Assembly: GCA_035565775.1 (NCBI GenBank)
Contig: DATMRW010000021.1
Span: 744,001-808,000 of the forward strand
DNA length: 64,000 nt
DNA from: PRO6 sp035565775
GTDB taxonomy: Bacteria > Pseudomonadota > Alphaproteobacteria > Rhizobiales > Xanthobacteraceae
Direction of reading: 5' to 3'
Positions 18,050 through 26,402 of this stretch are shown one piece after another. Position 1 is the first letter of the stretch; every line of letters starts with the position of its first letter. The notes below the pieces were generated by a model, which saw nothing but the letters and a program-made list of their open reading frames with translations, did not search any database and had not been told where the DNA came from. A program made the position numbers and the translations under genes.

Positions 18050-18075
18050 AATGATTGCGTTTTTTCGCAATCATT
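18050..18075. promoter_or_regulatory. Palindromic operator candidate upstream of the BigR operon
   Basis: Perfect 10-bp inverted repeat AATGATTGCG / CGCAATCATT separated by six T. It lies 83 bp before the blh ATG, overlapping a possible promoter (TTGCGT at 18055, TATTTA at 18078, 17-bp spacer). ArsR/SmtB repressors bind such imperfect or perfect 12-2-12-like repeats, and the operon encodes one (BigR), so autorepression through this site is the likely reading. Confidence 0.7.
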
Positions 18076-18157
18076 GATATTTAACGGTTAGAAAAAGGGT
18101 CCGCGCTCGTTTGCGGATCCCATCGTCAAATGACCTCTGATTTCGGAAAAATGTGCC

Positions 18158-19075
18158 ATGTCCCGACACCAGATGATGTCCGAGCTGACATCCGATCAAG
18201 CGTCCAAGCCGGAGGTGACCGCCTTTTTCGATCCGCGCACGTGGTCGGTGCAGTATGTCGTCGCCGACCCGGACGCGAAGAAATGCGCGATCATCGACCC
18301 GGTCCATGACTACGACGAGAAGTCAGGCGCGACCGGGACCATGAATGCCGACAAGATTTTGCGCTTCATCGCGGAGAAGGGCTACGCGGTGGAATGGATT
18401 CTCGATACCCATCCGCACGCCGACCACTTCTCGGCCGCGCAATATCTCAAGGCCAAAACCGGCGCGCCGACTGCCATCGGGGAAAAAGTCACCGAGGTCC
18501 AAAAGCTCTGGAAGGATTTTTACAACTGGCCGGATTTCCCGGCTGACGGCTCACAATGGGACCGGCTGTTTGCCGATGGCGATACGTTCATGGTCGGCAA
18601 TATTCCCGGCCGTGTCATGTTTTCGCCGGGCCATACGCTCGCCTCCATCACTTACGTGATCGGTGACGCCGCGTTTGTCCACGACACGCTGTTCATGCCG
18701 GACGGCGGCACTGCGCGCGCGGACTTCCCCGGCGGCAGCGCCGAGGCGCTGTGGCATTCGATCCAGCGGATCCTCGCGCTGCCGGATGAGACGCGGCTCT
18801 TCACCGGCCATGACTACCAGCCGGGCGGGCGCAAGCCGCGCTGGGAAAGCACCGTGGCCGAGCAGAAGGCCACCAACATCCACATGTCGAGGTTTCTCAC
18901 CAAGGAGACTTTCGTCGAAGCGCGTGACGCGCGCGACAAGATGCTGCCGATGCCGAAGCTGATTTTGCACGCGCTGCAAATCAACACCAATGGCGGACGC
19001 TTGCCCGAGCCCGAGAGCAACGGCCGGCGCTATCTCAAAATACCGCTCGATCTGCTTCACGCTCCCTGGAGTTGA
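18158..19075 (+). CDS. blh: Blh-type MBL persulfide dioxygenase/hydrolase of the BigR operon
   Basis: Predicted 305-residue MBL-fold protein of the ETHE1/Blh group. The iron/zinc motif is TH85-P-H87-A-D89-H90, with SPGHTLAS, FVHDTLFMPDGGTARADFPGGS and FTGHDYQPGG, as in persulfide dioxygenases. In Xylella and Agrobacterium the equivalent protein oxidises persulfides formed from hydrogen sulfide. The stop overlaps the bigR start (TGATG), so the two genes are coupled. A start at ATG 18158 is preceded by GGAAAA; later ATGs at 18173/18176 are possible. No rhodanese domain is fused. Confidence 0.9.
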   Translation: MSRHQMMSELTSDQASKPEVTAFFDPRTWSVQYVVADPDAKKCAIIDPVHDYDEKSGATGTMNADKILRFIAEKGYAVEWILDTHPHADHFSAAQYLKAKTGAPTAIGEKVTEVQKLWKDFYNWPDFPADGSQWDRLFADGDTFMVGNIPGRVMFSPGHTLASITYVIGDAAFVHDTLFMPDGGTARADFPGGSAEALWHSIQRILALPDETRLFTGHDYQPGGRKPRWESTVAEQKATNIHMSRFLTKETFVEARDARDKMLPMPKLILHALQINTNGGRLPEPESNGRRYLKIPLDLLHAPWS

Positions 19076-19077
19076 TG

Positions 19078-19413
19078 ATGAACGAAAATATGCTGTCGCC
19101 GCATGCGCGGCAGATGAAGGACAGGGTGATGGAAGCATCGCTGTTCCTCAAAAAGCTCTCCAATGCCGACCGGCTGCTGATCGCCTGCGCGCTGGTCGAT
19201 GGCGAGCGCTCGGTGCGCGAATTGGAAGACCTGCTCGGCATCCGCCAACCCGGCCTTTCGCAACAGCTCGCCGAACTGCGCGAAGCCGGCATGATCGTCG
19301 GCCGCAAGGAAGGCAAGGCGATGTTCTATCGCCTCGCTGATCCGCGCGTCGAAGCGTTGATCGCCACCATGCACCGATTGTTCTGCCAAGAGCCGGAGCA
19401 CGCATCGACATGA
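19078..19413 (+). CDS. bigR: BigR-type ArsR family persulfide-sensing repressor
   Basis: Predicted 111-residue ArsR/SmtB winged-helix regulator. The recognition helix region is RQPGLSQQLAELREAG (56-71), followed by the wing VGRKEGKAMFYRL. Two cysteines, C37 (in LLIACAL) and C103 (in HRLFCQ), are 66 residues apart, exactly the spacing of the redox pair C42/C108 of Xylella BigR, which forms a disulfide or trisulfide and releases DNA. GGAG fits ATG 19078; ATG 19075 overlaps the blh stop. It lies between blh and the two YeeE-type genes, the standard arrangement. Confidence 0.92.
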   Translation: MNENMLSPHARQMKDRVMEASLFLKKLSNADRLLIACALVDGERSVRELEDLLGIRQPGLSQQLAELREAGMIVGRKEGKAMFYRLADPRVEALIATMHRLFCQEPEHAST

Positions 19414-19464
19414 GCAAAATGACATGACCGAAACGCCTGCATTCCACCACAAAGGATCCCCGCG

Positions 19465-19893
19465 ATGACCGAATTCACCCCGATTGCTTCCCTGCTCGGC
19501 GGCATGATGATCGGACTGTCTGCCGTTCTCCTGATGGCCCTCGAGGGCCGCATTGCTGGCGTCAGCGGCATCGCCGGCAAGCTGTTGCCGCCCTACCGCG
19601 ACAGCGCGTTCGTGAGTCGGCTCGGGTTCGTCCTCGGCCTCGTCGCCGCACCGCTGGTCGTATTGCTGGTGACCGGCGCGCCAGTGCTGCAGACGGTGTC
19701 CTCAAACGTGCCGGTGATGATTGCCGCCGGCCTGCTCGTCGGCTTCGGTTCGGTTCTGGGCAGCGGCTGCACCTCGGGCCACGGCGTCTGCGGACTGTCG
19801 CGGCTCTCGCTCCGCTCGCTGGCGGCGACGCTCAGCTTCATGGCCACCGGCATCATCACTGTTTTCATCGTTCGTCATATGATCGGAGCCTGA
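19465..19893 (+). CDS. YeeE/YedE family sulfur transporter, N-terminal half (PmpA-like)
   Basis: Predicted 142-residue membrane protein with about four hydrophobic helices. It carries the conserved cysteine signature SGCTSGHGVCG (around residue 100), which in full-length YeeE/TsuA handles thiosulfate. Full-length YeeE is one chain; here the protein is split in two genes with only one base between them. Their position after bigR indicates control by persulfide, and uptake or export of reduced sulfur species is inferred. Confidence 0.9.
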   Translation: MTEFTPIASLLGGMMIGLSAVLLMALEGRIAGVSGIAGKLLPPYRDSAFVSRLGFVLGLVAAPLVVLLVTGAPVLQTVSSNVPVMIAAGLLVGFGSVLGSGCTSGHGVCGLSRLSLRSLAATLSFMATGIITVFIVRHMIGA

Positions 19894-19894
19894 C

Positions 19895-20332
19895 ATGTCG
19901 TTCCTCATCAATCTCGGCGTCGGCCTCCTGTTTGGCCTCGGCCTCGTCATCTCCGGCATGGTCGATCCCGCCAAGGTCAAGAACTTCCTCGACCTGTTCG
20001 GTACGTGGGACCCCTCGCTGGCGTTCGTGATGGCCGGCGCGATCCTCGTCACCTTCATCGGCTATCGCACTTTGTTCCGGCGCGGGGCCGCGGTCTTTGG
20101 CGCGCCGTTTCAACTGCCGACCCTGACCGATCTCGACCGCCGCATCTTCATCGGCCCGGCGCTGTTCGGCATCGGCTGGGGCCTTGGCGGCGTCTGCCCC
20201 GGGCCGGCGCTGACCTCGATCAGCCTTGGCCACACCGGCATTCTGGTGTTCGTGCCTGCGATGTTCGCCGGCATGTGGGCGGCGCGCCTCCTCACCGATA
20301 CCGACGGCAAGCTTCAGGTGCAGGCGCGCTGA
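19895..20332 (+). CDS. YeeE/YedE family sulfur transporter, C-terminal half (PmpB-like)
   Basis: Predicted 145-residue partner of the preceding gene. It has about four membrane helices and the second conserved motif GLGGVCPGPAL (around residues 90-100). The ATG at 19895 lies one base after the previous stop, so the two halves are presumably made in equal amounts and assemble into one transporter. It closes the blh-bigR-yeeE operon. Confidence 0.9.
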   Translation: MSFLINLGVGLLFGLGLVISGMVDPAKVKNFLDLFGTWDPSLAFVMAGAILVTFIGYRTLFRRGAAVFGAPFQLPTLTDLDRRIFIGPALFGIGWGLGGVCPGPALTSISLGHTGILVFVPAMFAGMWAARLLTDTDGKLQVQAR

Positions 20333-20398
20333 GCGGGCCAGGCACGGAAGCGGCCATGCAATCGCCCGCTTCCGTGCTACAAACGGCGCGTGGATGAG

Positions 20399-20881
20399 AT
20401 GAACCCGTTTTCGCCCCCGCCCCTCACCCTGCCGCCAGACCGGCGGCAGTCGGAAACCGCGCTTGCGATCGCCCGCGGCACGACAAGGCTGCTGCGGTCA
20501 CTGGGCTTTGCCTGCGTGCCGGAACTGGCGCTTCCCTCGGGGCGGCGCGCCGATCTCGTTGCCATCAACCCGCGCGGCGACGTCTGGATCGTCGAAATCA
20601 AATCGTCGCTCGCCGATTGGCGCGCCGACGACAAATGGCATGAATACCGGGCCCATTGCGACCGGCTGTTCTTCGCCTTCACCCAGGATCTGCCGTGCGA
20701 GATCTTTCCGAATGATGCCGGCCGGATCGTCGCCGATGCTTACGGCGCGCACCTGCATTGCGATGCGCCGGAGCACCGCCTGACGGCGGCAACCCGCAAG
20801 GTGATGATGCTGCGCTTTGGCCTTGTCGCCGCCGAGCGCCTCGGGCGGCTCGCCGATCCGCAAGGCATCAACGAGACCTGA
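20399..20881 (+). CDS. mmcB: MmcB family DNA repair protein
   Basis: Predicted 160-residue PD-(D/E)XK-type nuclease-fold protein. The core reads RRADLVAIN (D52) ... VWIVEIKSS (E67-x-K69), the classical catalytic arrangement, with an upstream Glu/Gln helix (RQSETALAIARG). Caulobacter MmcB is SOS-induced and protects against mitomycin C. A GTG at 20390 is an alternative start. I see no clear LexA box immediately upstream. Downstream, ActR converges with a 10-bp gap. Confidence 0.85.
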   Translation: MNPFSPPPLTLPPDRRQSETALAIARGTTRLLRSLGFACVPELALPSGRRADLVAINPRGDVWIVEIKSSLADWRADDKWHEYRAHCDRLFFAFTQDLPCEIFPNDAGRIVADAYGAHLHCDAPEHRLTAATRKVMMLRFGLVAAERLGRLADPQGINET

Positions 20882-20891
20882 GCCCCCGCCG

Positions 20892-21452
20892 TCAGCGCGG
20901 GGCGCGCTTCGCCAGAATCCGCTGCAAGGTGCGGCGGTGCATGTTCAGGCGCCGGGCCGTTTCGGAGACATTGCGGTTGCACAATTCATAGATGCGCTGG
21001 ATGTGCTCCCAGCGGACGCGATCCGCCGACATCGGATTCGCTGGCGGCTCGGACTTGGCGGTGCCGCTCGCCAAAAGGGCCGCCACCACATCGTCAGCAT
21101 CGGCGGGTTTTGCGAGATAATCGACCGCACCCATCTTCACCGCGGTTACGGCGGTGGCGATGTTGCCGTAGCCGGTGAGCACGATGGCCCGCGCGTCGGG
21201 CCGCTGGCGCTTGAGCGCGGACACGACATCGAGGCCGTTGCCGTCCCCGAGACGCAGATCGACCACGGCGAAGGCGGGAGGCGCCTGACCGATCTTCGCA
21301 AGGCCGTCAGCAACGCTGTCGCAGGAGGTGACCTCGAAGCCGCGGCTTTCCATCGCCCGCGACAAGCGTTCGAGGAAGGGCTTGTCGTCCTCGACGATGA
21401 GAAGAGAACGGTCGGCTTCGTTGGCCAATTCGGCGATCGCGCTTCCGATCAT
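20892..21452 (-). CDS. actR: Redox response regulator ActR (RegA/PrrA family)
   Basis: Predicted 186-residue response regulator. The receiver domain has the acidic pocket E21-D22-D23 and phospho-acceptor D65, with LTGYGN and the conserved lysine in LAKPAD. The C-terminal Fis-type helix-turn-helix reads NVSETARRLNMHRRTLQRILAKRAPR, the near-invariant RegA/ActR output. Family members control photosynthesis, respiration, nitrogen and carbon fixation in response to redox state, and acid tolerance in rhizobia. ATG 21452 after AGGAAAGAG is chosen. The cognate kinase gene lies 176 bp upstream on the same strand. Confidence 0.95.
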   Translation of the reverse strand: MIGSAIAELANEADRSLLIVEDDKPFLERLSRAMESRGFEVTSCDSVADGLAKIGQAPPAFAVVDLRLGDGNGLDVVSALKRQRPDARAIVLTGYGNIATAVTAVKMGAVDYLAKPADADDVVAALLASGTAKSEPPANPMSADRVRWEHIQRIYELCNRNVSETARRLNMHRRTLQRILAKRAPR

Positions 21453-21616
21453 AAAATCTCTTTCCTGCTGGTGTCCGCCTGTCCACCCGATATGGAATGC
21501 TGGCAAAGCCCTGCCAAGTGCAAAAGGTTGCGACAAAATGGCGTTTTGCCGCCAGCTTCCCGGCTAAATTGCGCTGAACAATGTGGCGGGACAATGCTTT
21601 GCCCCGCCCCGCCAAC

Positions 21617-21644
21617 AAATATCGGCCATCAAATATCGGCCATC
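21617..21644. repeat. Tandem 14-bp repeat over the actS stop codon
   Basis: The unit AAATATCGGCCATC occurs twice without spacing (21617-21630 and 21631-21644). The second copy encodes the end of ActS and the first lies beyond the stop, so it looks like a recent slippage duplication at the gene end. Confidence 0.85.
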
Positions 21645-22957
21645 GGCATCACGTCGCTGCTCTCGAAGCGGCTGCGCGGCCAGAGGATCTGCACCACCGC
21701 GCCGTGCTCGGGAAAGGTGCGGTTCCTGAAGCTGACCCGCGCCCCGGCGCGCTCCAGCAGGGTGCGCGCGATGAAGACGCCAAGCCCGAGTCCGCCACGC
21801 CCGCCAGCCGCCTCATCCGGCTGGCGGCGGCGCGACAGATAGGGCTCGCCGATGCGCTTCAGCACTTCAGGCGCGATGCCCGGGCCATCATCGGAAATCA
21901 CGATTTCGACCTGGTCGTCGTTCCACCAGGCTCCGACCTCGACCGTGCTGCGGGCGAAATCGACCGCGTTCTCCAAAATGTTGCCGATGCCATGAAGAAT
22001 CGCCGGGTTGCGCATCCCCACCGGCTCGCTGCTTCCGCTGCCGCCCATGATCCGCACCTTGATATCGACGCCGAATTCGCGATGCGGGGCCACGGCCTCC
22101 TCGATCAGGGTCGACAACGGCATCTCGTCGAATGGCGCCCCGCTCGAGGACAACTGCGTGATCTTGGCCAAAATCTCGCGGCAACGCTGCGCCTGTTCCC
22201 GCAAGGTCTTGAGATCGCTGGCGATCGGGCTGTCCTCGTCGACGCTGCGCTCAAGCTCGCGCGAAATCAGAAAGATCGTCGACAGCGGCGTGCCGAGCTC
22301 ATGGGCGGCGGCGGCGGCAAGTCCGTCGAGCTGGGTGAGGTGCTGCTCGCGGGTGAGGACGAGTTCGGTCGCCGCCAGCGCGTCGGCGAGCTTGCGCGCC
22401 TCCTCGGTCACCTGGAACGCATAGAGGCTGGTGACGCCGATCGCGAGCACGATGGAAAGCCATACGCCGGACAAATAGATGGTGGGAAATTCCAGCGGGC
22501 TGTCGGCTTCCCACGGCAGCGGCATGTGGAACAGACCGACCACCGTCGCCGAGACCGCGGCGAGGCAGCCCAGCCCGATGGTGAAGCGCGTCGGCAGCGC
22601 CGTCGCCGAGATCAGTACCGGGGCGAGGAACAGGAAAGAAAACGGATTGGCGAGGCCGCCGGTCAGGAACAACAGTGCCGCGAGTTCGATAATATTCAGC
22701 GCGAGCAATGCCGCGGCGGCGGCCGGCGTCAGGCGATGCATCGGACTGAAGATCAATTGCAACGCGAGATTGAGCAGCGCCGACGAGCAGACGATGATCA
22801 TGGCCGGAATGACGGGGAGATCGAACTCGAGTCCCTTCACGACCACGATGATCGCGACGAACTGCCCGAGCGCGGCGAGCCAGCGCAGACGCAAAATGGT
22901 GTCGAGCAGCACGTAGCGGCGCGGATGGCGGAAGTCGGAGGTTGCAAGGTCGCTCAT
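21629..22957 (-). CDS. actS: Redox sensor histidine kinase ActS (RegB/PrrB family)
   Basis: Predicted 442-residue membrane kinase with about six transmembrane helices in residues 25-185. The quinone-binding motif GGLANPFSF is at 100-108, the H box AAAAHELGTPLST has H219, and C259 lies exactly 40 residues later, as C265 follows H225 in RegB, where it forms a redox-sensitive disulfide. N, G1 (SDDGPGIAP) and G2 (GGLGLGVFIA) boxes of the ATPase domain follow. The stop is embedded in a tandem 14-bp repeat. No SCO1/SenC gene lies between kinase and regulator. Confidence 0.95.
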   Translation of the reverse strand: MSDLATSDFRHPRRYVLLDTILRLRWLAALGQFVAIIVVVKGLEFDLPVIPAMIIVCSSALLNLALQLIFSPMHRLTPAAAAALLALNIIELAALLFLTGGLANPFSFLFLAPVLISATALPTRFTIGLGCLAAVSATVVGLFHMPLPWEADSPLEFPTIYLSGVWLSIVLAIGVTSLYAFQVTEEARKLADALAATELVLTREQHLTQLDGLAAAAAHELGTPLSTIFLISRELERSVDEDSPIASDLKTLREQAQRCREILAKITQLSSSGAPFDEMPLSTLIEEAVAPHREFGVDIKVRIMGGSGSSEPVGMRNPAILHGIGNILENAVDFARSTVEVGAWWNDDQVEIVISDDGPGIAPEVLKRIGEPYLSRRRQPDEAAGGRGGLGLGVFIARTLLERAGARVSFRNRTFPEHGAVVQILWPRSRFESSDVMPMADI

Positions 22958-23123
22958 TGTGCGATTTTAGGCCATTCGCCGCCCTGATGGACACGGGAAT
23001 AAAACGCCATTCCCAGGCAAATGCGCGCAGGCGGGCGCGGCACGCGACGGAGCATGCCGGACCCGCCTTGATCATCGACCGGCGATCCCGTCACAATCGG
23101 GCCGGCAGTTTCAGGGAATGGAT

Positions 23124-23927
23124 ATGTCGTCAGCCACCACCGCCGCGTTGTCAGGACGAAAATCATCCGCCTCACCCTCGGCATCGTCCTTGGCCATCGA
23201 CGTCGAGCGGCTGGTCAAAATCTATCGCGGCAAGCCGGCAGTCGACGGCATCACCTTCAATGTCGCGCGCGGCGCGATCACCGGCCTTCTCGGCGGCAAC
23301 GGCGCGGGCAAAACCACGACCATCGCCATGATCATGGGCCTCGTGCTGCCGACCTCGGGCAGGATCTCGATCTTCGGCCTGCCGATGCCGCAGCAGCGAC
23401 CGAACGTGCTGGGCCGGATGAATTTTGAAAGCCCTTACGTCGACATGCCGATGCGCCTCACCGTGCGCCAGAACCTGACGGTGTTCGGCAAGCTCTATGC
23501 GGTCGGGAACCTGCGCGAGCGGATCGCGACGCTGGCATCCGATCTCGACATCGGTGAATTTCTCGACCGCCCCAACGGCAAGCTGTCGGCGGGACAGAAA
23601 ACCCGCGTCGCGCTCGCCAAGGCGCTCATCAACGAGCCCGAACTGCTACTGCTCGACGAGCCGACCGCCTCGCTCGACCCTGATGCCGCGGACTGGATCC
23701 GCAGCCACCTCGAGGATTATCGCAAACGCAAGGGAGCCACGATCCTGCTCGCCTCGCACAACATGAGCGAGGTCGAGCGCATGTGCGACCGCATCATCAT
23801 CATGAAGAGCGGCCGGATCGAGGACGACGACACGCCTTCAAAAATCATGTCGCGCTACAACCGCACCAATCTCGAAGAGGTCTTTCTCGACGTGGCTCGC
23901 GGCCGCGACAACACGGAGGCGACATGA
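23124..23927 (+). CDS. ABC-2 type transporter ATP-binding protein
   Basis: Predicted 267-residue ABC ATPase. Walker A is GGNGAGKT (57-64), the signature is LSAGQKTRVAL, Walker B is LLLLDEPTASLDPD, and the H-loop is LASHNMSEVE. A Ser/Ala-rich N-terminal extension of about 22 residues precedes the domain. ATG 23124 is 6 bp after AGGGA; ATG 23118 is too close to it. The stop overlaps the permease start (ATGA). Related to exporters of the NodI/drug/polysaccharide groups, but the cargo is unknown. Confidence 0.9.
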   Translation: MSSATTAALSGRKSSASPSASSLAIDVERLVKIYRGKPAVDGITFNVARGAITGLLGGNGAGKTTTIAMIMGLVLPTSGRISIFGLPMPQQRPNVLGRMNFESPYVDMPMRLTVRQNLTVFGKLYAVGNLRERIATLASDLDIGEFLDRPNGKLSAGQKTRVALAKALINEPELLLLDEPTASLDPDAADWIRSHLEDYRKRKGATILLASHNMSEVERMCDRIIIMKSGRIEDDDTPSKIMSRYNRTNLEEVFLDVARGRDNTEAT

Positions 23928-24742
23928 CCCTGGCAACCACCACCAATGGCCTGTCGCTGAGCCGCATCAACGCGATGCTGCTGAGATACTTTTATCTCCT
24001 GCGCTCATCGTGGCCGCGCCTGCTCGAGCTGGTCTACTGGCCCGCGCTTCAGCTGATCACCTGGGGCTTTCTGCAAACCTATATCGCGAACAATGCGGGC
24101 TTCTTCGCCCGCGCAGGCGGTGCCTTCATCGGCGCGGTCATCCTCTGGGACATTCTTTTTCGAGGCCAGCTCGGCTTCTCGATTTCCTTCCTTGAAGAGA
24201 TGTGGGCGCGCAACATCGGAAACCTGATGATGAGTCCGCTCAAGCCGATCGAGTTCCTGCTCGCGCTGATGATCATGAGTATTTTCAGGCTGGCCATCGG
24301 CGTCGTTCCGATGACGCTGCTGGCGATAACGTTCTTCGACTTCAATCTCTACGGCCTCGGCCTGCCGCTGATTGCGTTCTTCTGCAATCTCATCTTCACC
24401 AGTTGGGCGGTGGGAATCGTCGTGTCGGGCCTCGTGCTGCGACACGGCCTCGGCGCCGAGAGTCTGGCCTGGACGCTGATGTTCCTGCTGATGCCGCTGG
24501 CCTGCGTCTACTATCCCGTTTCGGTGATGCCGGAGTGGCTGCAATACGCCGCCTGGGCGCTGCCGCCGACTTATGTGTTCGAAGGAATGCGCGCCCTCCT
24601 TGCAAACGGGGTGTTCCGCACCGATCTAATGGTGCAGGCACTGGCGATTAATGCGATCTATTTTCTTGTGGCCTGCGGCATATTCTTCGTGCTGCTGAAC
24701 AGCGCCAGACGCAACGGCTCGCTGGTACAAAGCGGCGAATAG
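23924..24742 (+). CDS. ABC-2 type transporter permease
   Basis: Predicted 272-residue membrane protein with six hydrophobic segments and the ABC-2 signature region near the C-terminus (PLACVYYPVSVMPEWLQYAAWALPPTYVFEGMRALL). It overlaps the ATPase gene by 4 bp, so the two form a NodIJ-like export pair. No biosynthetic genes lie alongside to suggest the exported substrate. It is followed by a 219-bp gap and phaZ. Confidence 0.9.
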   Translation: MTLATTTNGLSLSRINAMLLRYFYLLRSSWPRLLELVYWPALQLITWGFLQTYIANNAGFFARAGGAFIGAVILWDILFRGQLGFSISFLEEMWARNIGNLMMSPLKPIEFLLALMIMSIFRLAIGVVPMTLLAITFFDFNLYGLGLPLIAFFCNLIFTSWAVGIVVSGLVLRHGLGAESLAWTLMFLLMPLACVYYPVSVMPEWLQYAAWALPPTYVFEGMRALLANGVFRTDLMVQALAINAIYFLVACGIFFVLLNSARRNGSLVQSGE

Positions 24743-24820
24743 AGCTGTCAAACAGGGTTTTCTTGCCTGCGATTCCGGGCGGAACATCTGCCGGAGAAAT
24801 TATTTTTCTACGGCCAGTAG

Positions 24821-24886
24821 TTGCAACAGAAAGCAATGTTTCGATTGACGCTCGATTTGGCAGGGATCACTATGCTGCAACGCAAT
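24821..24886 (+). promoter_or_regulatory. phaZ upstream region with promoter candidate and two TGCAAC motifs
   Basis: TTGACG (24845-24850) and CACTAT (24868-24873) with a 17-bp spacer form a plausible sigma-70 promoter for phaZ. TTGCAACA at 24821 and CTGCAACGCAA at 24875 flank it. The second is close to the CTGC-N3-GCAG site reported for PhaR in Paracoccus/Rhodobacter. PhaR is encoded at 62 kb. Binding is inference. Confidence 0.45.
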
Positions 24887-24961
24887 GTAGCCGACCGTCC
24901 TCAAGGGTCGACCGGCTGACCGACCGCGACAAGGCGGTCAGGAACGGAACGTGAGGTTTGT

Positions 24962-26305
24962 ATGCCGATAGGTGAATTTGGCCGCCCACCGGAAATGCCG
25001 TCTGAAAACAGCGCGGCGCTTACGACGCCGATGTACTGGCTCTATGAGCTCGGTCAGGCGTCGCTCAACCCGGCGCGGGCAGCTGCCGATGCCACCCGGC
25101 TGCTCTATCAAAATCCGCTCAATCCATTGTCCCGCACCCAGCTCGGCAAGTCGATCGCCGCCGGCTGCGAACTGTTCGAGCGCACCACGCGCCGTTACGG
25201 CAAGCCGGAATGGGGCCTTGCCGATCCGGTGGTCGAAGGCGTGCAGGTGCCGCTCGAAATCAAGACGGTGTGGGAAAAGCCGTTCTGCCGCCTGCTGCAT
25301 TTCAGCCGTGGAATCACGCGGCCGCTGCGTCGGCCGCAGCAGCGCCTGATGATCGTGGCACCGATGTCCGGCCACTACGCCACGCTTCTGCGCGGCACGG
25401 TCGAAGCTTTTTTGCCGACCCATGATGTCTACATCACCGACTGGTCGGACGCCCGGATGGTGCCGCTGGCCGATGGCCGCTTCGACCTCGATGATTACGT
25501 CGACTACCTGATCGAGATGTTCGAGCTGCTCGGCGGCGATTTCCACGTCATGGCGGTGTGCCAGCCGTCGGTGCCGGTGCTCGTTGCCGTATCGGTGATG
25601 GAAGCGGCCAACAACCCGAACGCACCGCTCTCGATGACATTGATGGGCGGGCCCATCGACACCCGCCGCAATCCGACCGCGGTCAACGACCTCGCCGCCG
25701 AAAAAGGCATCGACTGGTTCCGCAGACACGTCATCACCAAGGTGCCGTTCCCGCATCCCGGCTTCATGCGCGATGTCTATCCGGGCTTTCTGCAGCTCAA
25801 CGGCTTCATCAGCATGAATCTTGACCGCCACGTTGACGCGCACCACGCGCTGTTCCAGAATCTCGTGAAGGGCGACGGCGACCTCGTCGACAAGCACCGC
25901 GATTTCTACGACGAATATCTGGCGGTGATGGACCTGACCGCCGAATATTATCTGCAGACCGTCGATTACGTCTTCATCAAGCACGCGCTGCCGATGGGCG
26001 AAATGACCCATCGTGGCCTTTTGGTCGAGCCGTCGAAGATCAAAAACGTCGCGCTGATGACGGTCGAGGGCGAGAAGGACGATATCTCCGGCCTTGGCCA
26101 GACCGAGGCCGCGCATACGCTGTGCTCATCCATCCCGCAGGATCTGCGCGTCCATTACGTTCAGGCCGGCGTCGGCCATTACGGCGTCTTCAACGGCTCC
26201 CGCTTCCGCTCCGAGATCGTGCCCCGCATTTCGGATTTCATGAACGGTGCTACCGCCGCTCGCAAACAGCGTCCCCCGACGCTGCGGTCCGTGGCGGCCT
26301 CGTAA
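24962..26305 (+). CDS. phaZ: Intracellular polyhydroxyalkanoate depolymerase
   Basis: Predicted 447-residue PhaZ of the intracellular (native granule) type; it hydrolyses stored poly-3-hydroxybutyrate. The alpha/beta-hydrolase nucleophile is Cys200 in AVCQPSVPVL instead of the serine of a lipase box, as in Ralstonia PhaZ1 (Cys183). The catalytic histidine is in GVGHYGVFNG near the C-terminus. There is no signal peptide, fitting a cytoplasmic enzyme. Single gene with its own promoter candidate and terminator. Confidence 0.95.
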   Translation: MPIGEFGRPPEMPSENSAALTTPMYWLYELGQASLNPARAAADATRLLYQNPLNPLSRTQLGKSIAAGCELFERTTRRYGKPEWGLADPVVEGVQVPLEIKTVWEKPFCRLLHFSRGITRPLRRPQQRLMIVAPMSGHYATLLRGTVEAFLPTHDVYITDWSDARMVPLADGRFDLDDYVDYLIEMFELLGGDFHVMAVCQPSVPVLVAVSVMEAANNPNAPLSMTLMGGPIDTRRNPTAVNDLAAEKGIDWFRRHVITKVPFPHPGFMRDVYPGFLQLNGFISMNLDRHVDAHHALFQNLVKGDGDLVDKHRDFYDEYLAVMDLTAEYYLQTVDYVFIKHALPMGEMTHRGLLVEPSKIKNVALMTVEGEKDDISGLGQTEAAHTLCSSIPQDLRVHYVQAGVGHYGVFNGSRFRSEIVPRISDFMNGATAARKQRPPTLRSVAAS

Positions 26306-26365
26306 AGTCGCACAGCGGTGCAGTTTCCCGCATTTGTTGGCGCCGGGCCAGCCAGCCCCCAAGCG

Positions 26366-26402
26366 TCTCCCGCAACACATTGATCCTGCGGGAGATTTTT
26401 CT
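26366..26402 (+). terminator. Intrinsic terminator of phaZ
   Basis: 9-bp stem TCTCCCGCA / TGCGGGAGA with a 12-nt loop, followed by TTTTTCT. It lies about 60 bp after the phaZ stop. Confidence 0.85.

Noticed and set aside
21581..22987. 468-residue open frame antisense to actS
   Set aside because: No domain, Arg/Asp-rich, and the kinase on the opposite strand is complete.
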